From CAVPRW01 sp046727435 [NCBI: bacterium] (GTDB lineage: Bacteria; Tectomicrobia; Entotheonellia; J063), in assembly GCA_046727435.1 (NCBI GenBank), contig JBKPCR010000462.1, forward strand, positions 1 through 21,363: a stretch of 21,363 bases of DNA. Direction: 5' to 3'. This document shows positions 15,722-21,363 of this stretch, piece after piece (position 1 is the stretch's first letter; each line of letters opens with the position of its first letter). Position numbers and translations under genes: made by a program. The notes beneath the pieces are model-generated. The model did no database searches. It worked only from the letters and a program-made list of their open reading frames with translations, and was not told the origin of the DNA.

Positions 15722-16822
15722 TTACGGGTAGCATAAGTCAAGCAGGGTTCGCGTGTCGGCTAGGTTGATTTGAAGGAGGCGCAGCTGCTGCTGGAACGAG
15801 AGGCCTAGGCCGGCCTGGAATCGCAAGAATGCTAGCATCAAGTACGTGATCAGCGCCACCCAGATTTGGGTCATGACCGCGTTCTCGGAGGTGCCCAAGA
15901 AGGTCTTGATCTTCAGGTTCTGTTTGATGGCCTTGAAGAACAACGCAATTTGCCACCGTTCTTTGTCTATCGCCGCAATCGTGGTGGCAGCCAGATGGAA
16001 AGCGTTGGTCCAGAACACGTCGTGTTTGCCGGTTTCGGAGTGTCGGTACCCCACCCGCCGGAGCATAGTGGGGGAGGCAGTGCCTTTCTGGCCCAACAGG
16101 ACGACGTTGTGATCTGAGGTGACACCTCGCTGCCAGTCCACAGTAAAGCGCGCGGTCACCTTGCACTTGGCATTGACCTTTTGACGGGTCACACAGGACA
16201 CACCATCCTGAGTCAGGCGGCAGAGGAACCGATAGTCGATGTAACCCCGATCCATGGTGACGATGCTGTCCCTGGGGAGCCGTAGCTCACGGGCCACGGT
16301 GCTATCGCTCGGCTTGCCCTCGGTGAGCACCACAAAGACCGGGATGTAGCCCCCGTGATCCAGAAGCGTGTGGACCTTCACGGCCCCTTTGGCTCTGCGG
16401 AAGCGGGCCCAGGGGAACAAACTCAAGCAGAGGGAGATGGTGGTGCTGTCCAAAGAGAAGAGCGGGCTTTTGAACCGGAAGCCATGCCCCGGCGCGAATG
16501 CCCGGCAACGGGCATAGAGTGTGGCCAAGAGGGTTTGGTACAGCGTCGCGGGCCGTCGCGCATTGGCCTCAGCGAGCGTGGAGCGCTTGGGCGGCGTCAG
16601 GCCGAGGGGAGCGAGAGCTGTGGACTGCGAGGCCATGGTGGTGACCACATCCCGCAAGCTATGGCGTCCAGCCAGCTGGGCGAAGACGAGCGTGCCGAAT
16701 TGGCTCCATCGGCTCAGCACCCGGCTCGGGAGTCCGGTCCCATACTCGTTATCCAAGGACTCGATTTGAGCTCTGGGCATCATCTTTAACACCTGGCCAA
16801 GGATGCTGGTACCATGGGTCAC
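15722..16822 (-). CDS. IS4-family transposase with altered YREK catalytic motif
   Basis: From GTG 16822, which has AAGGAGG 9 bases upstream, the protein has 366 residues; an in-frame ATG at 16867 would add 15 residues with no family-like sequence. The N-terminal SRWSQFGTLVFAQLAGRHSLRD is the usual IS4 start region. First catalytic Asp: FSLDSTT (residue 125). Second: VTMDRGYIDY (residue 191). The third block, normally Y-(2)-R-(3)-E-(6)-K, reads DKERWQIALFFKAIK: Tyr is replaced by Asp 286 and the catalytic Glu by Ala 293 (codon GCG), while Arg 289 and Lys 300 remain. The frame is otherwise intact, with NLKIKTFLGTSENAVMTQIW downstream as expected. This copy is therefore probably unable to cut DNA itself, although the insertion looks recent. 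Confidence 0.88.
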   Translation of the reverse strand: MTHGTSILGQVLKMMPRAQIESLDNEYGTGLPSRVLSRWSQFGTLVFAQLAGRHSLRDVVTTMASQSTALAPLGLTPPKRSTLAEANARRPATLYQTLLATLYARCRAFAPGHGFRFKSPLFSLDSTTISLCLSLFPWARFRRAKGAVKVHTLLDHGGYIPVFVVLTEGKPSDSTVARELRLPRDSIVTMDRGYIDYRFLCRLTQDGVSCVTRQKVNAKCKVTARFTVDWQRGVTSDHNVVLLGQKGTASPTMLRRVGYRHSETGKHDVFWTNAFHLAATTIAAIDKERWQIALFFKAIKQNLKIKTFLGTSENAVMTQIWVALITYLMLAFLRFQAGLGLSFQQQLRLLQINLADTRTLLDLCYP

Positions 16823-16909
16823 GGCTCGAATCCTCCTTGCGGTTGAATGCGTTGGCCAAAAACCCATTTTACCAAAAGGTAAGGCTCTTCGAGCCGTTGC
16901 TCACTCCTG

Positions 16910-16924
16910 AGCCGGACAGCAGTG
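16910..16924. repeat. IS4 terminal inverted repeat, right
   Basis: AGCCGGACAGCAGTG, the exact reverse complement of 15661-15675. Confidence 0.92.
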
Positions 16925-16933
16925 AGTTTCCAA
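16925..16933. repeat. IS4 target site duplication, right copy
   Basis: AGTTTCCAA, identical to the copy at 15652-15660. Confidence 0.9.
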
Positions 16934-17114
16934 ACGTTTCATAGCAACCTAGTTCTGCCACCATGGGCCTGCAAAGAGGCTGCATTCAGCTTGCTGGTGT
17001 TTTGCTGGCGTTCAAACTTGATGGGATAGGTAGCCTGGAGCCCCTTGGTCTACTGAGTTTTCAAGATGTCCACAGCAAGGCCACAACCCTCGTCAGCCAT
17101 GAATTCCCTGATGC

Positions 17115-17390
17115 CTAGTACAGCTCGTCGTGATTGAGTAGCCAACATGAGGCGGCCATGGCATGGACCTCGGCCACGGATTTCGTGGACCAGCTGAAGG
17201 GATGCGCGTACTAATTCCATTCACGAATGAACTGTCCGATCTTGGCTTGGAGGTGCTCTGTCGATTCAAAATCAGCGATACGCAGGCGTTGACGTTGGAA
17301 GATGCTGAACCACTGCTCCACCTGATTCATCCATAGAGCAGTGGACAGGCGTGAAATGCAAGACAAAGCGTGGATGTTTTACCCTGACCG
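17115..17390 (-). pseudogene. Decayed IS630-family transposase, C-terminal remnant
   Basis: Reading right to left, one frame gives KHPRFVLHFTPVHC, then a shift at about 17333-17337 leads into WMNQVEQWFSIFQRQRLRIA, DFESTEHLQAKIGQFIREWN, a stop TAG at 17213-17211, then AHPFSWSTKSVAEV. This is the C-terminal catalytic part of IS630 transposases (HFTPxxxSWxNxVExWF, with the last Glu of the DDE set). At least one frameshift and one nonsense codon kill it, and the N-terminal half and terminal repeats are not recognisable. The rest of 16934-17766 holds no gene I can identify. Confidence 0.8.
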
Positions 17391-17766
17391 AGCTACGTCG
17401 GATTGGGAGTATCCAGCGACCGGTAACAGGATGATTTTCCCCCGGCGTGCCAGCCCTGCCGCAATGGTGGTCGACCGTTGCCACCGTTCCAAGGTCTGGT
17501 GCCTTTCCAGGAATAGGATAATGCGCGATGATGACTTACGGCCGCGTGCCCTAGCAATCTCCTACCAGCAGTACGGTTGTGGCTGGGCCCAAGGTACCGG
17601 CATGCGTCCCCAGAGTCAAGGGAATGTGGGTAATTTTTCATGTCGCGCTGTTCTTAGCGAGTTGCTGTCATACGTCTTGATTGGTGGCGGAGCAAGGTCA
17701 GAGCCACGGCCTGTGAGGAAGAGAGAGGATGGGATTGGCTGAGGGCAAGACCTACCGCTGAGACAT

Positions 17767-18339
17767 CTATGCCGCAACCACCATTGAACAATCGATCTCA
17801 ACAGCAATACTCCGTTGCAAGAGGTCAACCGACAGAATCACGATGCCTTTCTCTAACCGATGGCGCATGAGGATCCCCTCGGCTCCTGCCAAGGGACCAC
17901 TCATGATGCGCACACGTTGCCCCTCCTTGAGATACGGATGGGGGAGAACCGGTAGGCGAGCCTGCAGGACCTTCTGTATCGCTCCGATGTCTGCATCAGG
18001 GACCACACCCAAGCGGTCCCACCGCTCCCCAAGGATGCGCACCAGCCCTCGGGCTTGACGCACCTCGAGATAGCTCACTTTGTCCATAGCGTGGCGGAGA
18101 AAGAGATAATTTGAAAACATCGGTATAGAGACGAGGTGTTGCTGACCGGCACGTCGCGCCCACACCTCGATCTTGGGGAGAAACGCATGAAAGCCCTTGA
18201 CCACGACTTGGCTGTAGACCAACTGCTCACAATGGCTCCGCGTGTAGAGGGCGTACCAGTGTTCAAGAGGGGGTTCTTGGGCTTCCCTTTGAGCCTCGGC
18301 CTGATCACCTGATCTCTCACCTTCGCCTCTTGCTCTCAT
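17767..18339 (-). CDS. NusG/RfaH paralogue, UpxY-like transcription antiterminator of the cluster
   Basis: A protein of 190 residues. The NGN domain covers about 26-125 (EHWYALYTRSHCEQLV at 26-41; VSIPMFSNYLFLR at 70-82, matching the P-x-F-x-x-Y-x-F core), and a KOW domain covers about 135-190 (LKEGQRVRIMSGPLAGAEGI at 137-156). The length and position at the head of a surface-glycan cluster match UpxY/RfaH-type specialised NusG proteins, which ride with RNA polymerase and suppress premature termination over long operons. A charged N-terminal tail of 25 residues is extra. ATG 18339 has GGAG 7 bases upstream. Its presumed targets begin more than 2 kb downstream because of inserted elements. Confidence 0.9.
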   Translation of the reverse strand: MRARGEGERSGDQAEAQREAQEPPLEHWYALYTRSHCEQLVYSQVVVKGFHAFLPKIEVWARRAGQQHLVSIPMFSNYLFLRHAMDKVSYLEVRQARGLVRILGERWDRLGVVPDADIGAIQKVLQARLPVLPHPYLKEGQRVRIMSGPLAGAEGILMRHRLEKGIVILSVDLLQRSIAVEIDCSMVVAA

Positions 18340-18660
18340 TGATAGGCTCCGCCCCCTTCAAGAGTAACTCCTCCTTTAAAACCAATACCTTAGAACACCC
18401 TGGAGGAAATGGGCTTCGCCCCCTTCGGCTCTAGCCCATTCTCCAGCACCTGAAAATCTTCGAGCCCAGATTGTTGAGGCCAGCTGTCAAACAGCTACTT
18501 TCTAAGCGATCACGCCTGGCTCCGTGGTCTTAAAGAGCCATGCTGTATCGTAGCAGCCGCATTGCTGTCGCACATGCTCTATGAAATCGGACCTACATAG
18601 TACAGAGGCTCTATGAGTAGGGCTTCCCGTCAGGCAACCCTGCTCGCCACATCACCGCCG
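18340..18660 (-). promoter_or_regulatory. Leader region of the antiterminator gene with hairpins
   Basis: These 321 bases contain no recognised gene. The main structure, 18400-18446, pairs CTGGAG (18400-18405) with CTCCAG (18441-18446) and AATGGGCT (18408-18415) with AGCCCATT (18433-18440), giving 14 pairs with a 2-base bulge. Two smaller repeats follow: AGCTGT/ACAGCT (18482-18496) and TGGCTC/GAGCCA (18517-18540). In transcripts of the minus strand the main hairpin lies about 60 bases before the ATG, a plausible place for a 5' untranslated control element or a recruitment or pausing site. No convincing -35/-10 pair or exact ops sequence was found. Confidence 0.5.
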
Positions 18661-19467
18661 TCACGCAGAAGTGGCCCGTGCAGATTGGCGTCGAACATAC
18701 ATCTCTAGCTTCCGGTTGAAGCGCACGGCATCCTCCAGAAAGGGAAAATGCCCGCTCGCATTCCAGATCTCCAATTCCACCTCAAAGAGTCCTGCAGCTA
18801 CCTCGCGTGCCAGGTAAGGTGGCGTGAACAGATCATTCATCCCAGCGATCACCAGACTCGGCACGCGGATGTCGCCAAGATCGCCGGCCACACTGGCTGC
18901 CAGACATGCAGCCCAAGCGTAGGCCACTGTCTTGCTATCTTGATCCATGACGATTGCCCGTAGTCGCTCGACCTCTGGGACATGTCTCTCCACATACGTA
19001 GGAGGAAAGACATAGCGCAGAAACAAATCCGTATGAGCCGCCATATCGCCTGACTCAGCTAGACGAAATAGCCGATCAATGAGGCTTTTGGTATGTTCAC
19101 TGATACGCATCCAGGGACTGACGAGTATGAGACCTTGGACCAATGATGGCGCAATCAGTGCACACTGAATCGCTACGGCAGCCCCCATGGATACACCGAC
19201 CAGGAACGCCCGCTCCGGAACCACCTGCTCCAGCAACCGCTGCATATGGACGGCTGCCCGTCCAATCGACATCTCATCCAGTGGCCACCCTTGTTCCCCA
19301 TGGCCCAGAATGTCGACGGCCACCGTGAGGTACTGGCCTGCAAGCGGGGCGACCTGATGCTGCCAGATCCTGCGGTCCGTGGCCACTTGGTGAATGAATA
19401 CCAAGGGAATGCCCTTTCCTCTCGCATCATAAACTGTTGCATACCCAGCCAACTTTATTGTCGCCAC
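18661..19467 (-). CDS. Alpha/beta hydrolase
   Basis: A protein of 268 residues from GTG 19467, with a weak GCGG about 8 bases upstream. The fold signature is complete: oxyanion-side motif LVFIHQVATDRRIW (22-35), VDILGHGEQG (51-60), nucleophile elbow VGVSMGAA (90-97, Ser 93), acidic residue in AGMNDLFTP (Asp 212) and the catalytic His in SGHFPFLED (His 240). It resembles the enol-lactonase and esterase-like branch of the superfamily, which is too broad to give a substrate. It shares the strand of the cluster but lies 321 bases upstream of the antiterminator, so membership in the operon is uncertain. Confidence 0.88.
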   Translation of the reverse strand: MATIKLAGYATVYDARGKGIPLVFIHQVATDRRIWQHQVAPLAGQYLTVAVDILGHGEQGWPLDEMSIGRAAVHMQRLLEQVVPERAFLVGVSMGAAVAIQCALIAPSLVQGLILVSPWMRISEHTKSLIDRLFRLAESGDMAAHTDLFLRYVFPPTYVERHVPEVERLRAIVMDQDSKTVAYAWAACLAASVAGDLGDIRVPSLVIAGMNDLFTPPYLAREVAAGLFEVELEIWNASGHFPFLEDAVRFNRKLEMYVRRQSARATSA

Positions 19468-19683
19468 ACTGTCACCGCCATGTCAGAGCCTTCATGGCAG
19501 ATAGGTCTGCACTGTCGCCCCTTGCCGGGATGATGTACGACGTCACATGCGCTTCTAAGAGAAGACTAAACACTGGCTGGGCATATTGTCATCTCCGGCA
19601 ATACGCTCCTATGAGGCCATCTCCTATCCGGAATACCATGCACGATTCAATATTTAACATCGATATTTGGATAGGATACGCTT

Positions 19684-19831
19684 AAAAACACAACGGGGCC
19701 GGGGACGGTTGCTCCGTCGTAGATGGAGCGCTTCCAGACGGCAAAGTCTGGGATGCCGGAAGTGATCCCTCAGTGGGCTATTCCCCAAATGACTCCCAGC
19801 AAGGGGTGCGGACCTCCTACCCCGTTGTTTT
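19684..19831. repeat. 148-bp element with imperfect terminal inverted repeats (MITE-like or structured RNA)
   Basis: The left end AAAAACACAACGGGG (19684-19698) pairs with the right end CCCCGTTGTTTT (19820-19831) through CAACGGGG/CCCCGTTG and flanking A/T bases. Inside are GACGG/CCGTC, and CCAGAC GGCAAA GTCTGG nested in CTTCC/GGAAG. Read on the minus strand it ends in TTTTT and part of one frame looks protein-like (SGIPDFAVWKRSIYDGATV), but that frame has a stop and no start. A small non-autonomous transposable element or a folded RNA both fit. No known riboswitch class is recognised. Confidence 0.45.
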
Positions 19832-21240
19832 CACCGTTACCCTAACTAATCCCTATGCCTCAGTACTGAGTTCCTCAAGTTATTCAACCTTTTCGAGGAA
19901 AAGCATCACAACACTGGCGACAAAATTGCCCCTGATTTCGCCCCCACTTTGATGCTCGTTACCTGCTAAGAGCATCTTTCCCGACGAGATATTCCCAGCC
20001 CAACATCCAAGCCAAAACTCAATCAGGTACTTTTGACGTTGTCCCACTTTTTTTCACGAATCCCACGGCCTGCAGTATCCCAGTGGGGCGGGAAGCATCA
20101 TCCCACGCCTCGACGCACACGCCACGGAAACTTTCAGCTCTTCTTCAGAGCGAAGGGAGGTTCCCAGCATTTGGATATCAGCCGCAAGGAATGGTGGAAG
20201 GAAGTCACTGCAGAGACCCTGACAGCTATATGGGACCGCCCCCTCGAGAGCAATGAGACGCTGGCCCCTTGAAGCGGCATTTGACCTGAACAGCGCTAAA
20301 TCGCTGTTGGCTGTGGGAGGGAAAATCGAACAGTAATCGACCGTGCTTCGAGGTGTGCGAGAAAAGGTAAACCCTGCCACATGGGATAGATGGGCTACCC
20401 AAGCGAGTATCTCTAGTCCCGTTGCCTGCCCGACTTTTTGGCCCATCGTTGTGAATACGACCCCCAACGCCCTAGCAGGTATCGACTGCGTCTTTTATGA
20501 TCCGCCAACCTGATGGTCAGCGCACGAGCGGCCCTAAAGAATTCATAAATGCAGGATGTTCCGCTCGATCTTCCTCAGACTAACTGCACAGAGAGCAATG
20601 GGCCTCTGGCAGCAACGACATTCACACCCCCACTTGAGCTGCCAAACTTGACATGCTCAAAGCATATCTTGTCTCTCCGCTACATCTTGGACTGTTCTCT
20701 AAACCGACTTAGAAGCATTCAGAGACATAACGGCTGCCAAATGAGGCAGCCTTACACGAGCTAATGTATCAAAATGGTACATAATACATCTATCTCAGGG
20801 GATAAAACCATATATCTGTACTGTTATGTACCATACCGTGTCATAACTGTCAACTAAAAAGCCTAAAAAACGAATCCCAAAATAGGCTCACATAGAAAAG
20901 GTAATATATTGAAATTATTAGATAAATAATCTATTTCACTTGGCTCGGATCGCATACAGGGCTTATTTTTTTATGGATCCGACGATCATCATATGAATGT
21001 ATAGTAAAGTATATTAATAATTATGTTTGATAATATATGATTATTTTATGGTATAAATAAAAATTTACGGTCAAAATGCTCATGAGATAAGGAATCATGT
21101 GGAGGCGGGCCTACCTTACCCGCTGAAGTTATAGTTACCTGCCAGAGAGCGATATCCTGATGAAGAGTGTCTATTACAGGTTTACGATGTGGCCACCGAG
21201 TCCATGCCCACACCCTTCGGGCGAGCAACTGTCTTGGTTG
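19832..21240. other. Long intergenic stretch without recognised genes, including an AT-rich island
   Basis: No convincing coding sequence or RNA gene is seen; open frames of up to 137 codons occur but look like chance. A perfect hairpin GGCTGCC/GGCAGCC lies at 20732-20751. From about 20760 to 21075 base composition drops sharply in GC, with many AT-rich inverted repeats. The clearest is TGGTACATAA (20775-20784) with TTATGTACCA (20824-20833), a perfect 10-base pair of arms 39 bases apart. AGCCTA/TAGGCT arms lie just beyond. Confidence 0.5.
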
Positions 21241-21363
21241 TCAAGCGCGCGTGGCATAATTTTCGTGCCAAGGGGTCCGATGGTTCCGCATGGCGTTGAG
21301 CATCGTCAACCGCTGGCGCATACAGGCGGTGAGGGCCACCTGCGGTGCGTTCCCAACCGCCCG
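21241..21363 (-). mobile_element. IS110-family transposase, C-terminal end only (cut by right edge)
   Basis: Forty codons before a TGA at 21243-21241 read PQVALTACMRQRLTMLNAMR followed by NHRTPWHENYA. This is the conserved C-terminal tail of IS110/IS116/IS902 transposases (VALxACMRKLLxxLNAM...TPW). The body of the gene lies beyond the window. IS110 elements carry little or no terminal repeat, so the exact element end between here and the AT-rich island cannot be placed. Confidence 0.82.

Larger units (their letters stand above)
15661..16924 (-). mobile_element. IS4-family insertion sequence, 1264 bp, with target site duplication
   Basis: The ends are CACTGCTGTCCGGCT at 15661-15675 and its exact complement at 16910-16924, giving 15 perfect terminal bases with partial similarity beyond. 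AGTTTCCAA stands directly outside both ends (15652-15660 and 16925-16933), a 9-bp target duplication of the size usual for IS4. The element holds one transposase gene on the minus strand. The clean duplication shows that the site was empty and continuous not long ago, and places the insertion in the non-coding stretch between the antiterminator and the carbamoyltransferase gene set. Confidence 0.92.

Noticed and set aside
16934-17114. A second gene fragment on the minus strand (reads REFMADEGCGLAVDILKTQ)
   Set aside because: Too short, without start or recognised family; may be part of the decayed insertion region.
20033-20467. Overlapping frames of 79 (plus) and 137 (minus) codons
   Set aside because: No motif, no good ribosome binding site and composition unlike the neighbouring genes; probably chance.
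1-21363. CRISPR arrays, tRNA or rRNA genes, phage structural genes
   Set aside because: No regularly spaced direct repeats, cloverleaf-like segments, rRNA sequence or phage-type proteins were noticed on either strand.

Overview
This is a bacterial accessory region built as one long minus-strand gene cluster, transcribed from right to left, for making, decorating and exporting a cell-surface or secreted glycan or glycolipid. A Gram-negative-type cell is suggested by a Wzt-type ABC ATPase, a Tat-exported small dehydrogenase subunit and a specialised NusG paralogue. I cannot name the organism from the sequence; a Nitrospirota- or proteobacteria-like host is a guess. Protein-coding DNA is moderately GC-rich, while the far right contains an AT-rich island.

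Right edge to left edge (direction of transcription): the 3' end of an IS110-family transposase (21241-21363); about 1.8 kb without a recognisable gene, holding the AT-rich island (about 20760-21075) and a 148-bp element with imperfect terminal inverted repeats (19684-19831); an alpha/beta hydrolase (18661-19467); a leader with a strong hairpin, then a NusG/RfaH (UpxY-like) antiterminator (17767-18339); a decayed IS630-type transposase; an IS4-family element with clear terminal repeats and a 9-bp target duplication (15661-16924); then a SxtJ-like small membrane protein, a NodU-family carbamoyltransferase and a DUF5989 protein as a tightly coupled trio (13294-15577) that ends at two tandem hairpins.

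Next come a HAD hydrolase (12216-12953), an SGNH/GDSL hydrolase broken by a homopolymer frameshift and an in-frame TGA (10658-11919), and a zinc-ribbon SAM methyltransferase overlapping a UbiA-family prenyltransferase by ATGA. These are followed by a Tat-signal small subunit with a GMC flavin dehydrogenase carrying a Cys cluster, a GT-C-like polytopic membrane protein, an HTTM-DCC fusion protein, a Wzt-like ABC ATPase with a C-terminal extension, and a CgeB-like glycosyltransferase that runs off the left edge.

Working model (inference): the UpxY-like protein helps RNA polymerase read through the long cluster. UbiA, possibly with the HAD phosphatase and the flavin dehydrogenase, makes or remodels a polyprenyl-phosphate-linked pentose, and the GT-C protein transfers it. 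The CgeB-like enzyme extends the glycan, the carbamoyltransferase and methyltransferase decorate it, and the Wzt-like ATPase helps export it. Carbamoylation, methylation, a UbiA enzyme and an ABC ATPase together recall the Nod-factor modification genes of Azorhizobium, though no nodABC-like genes are visible. The cluster is eroding: one gene is broken and two insertion sequences lie between the antiterminator and its presumed targets.
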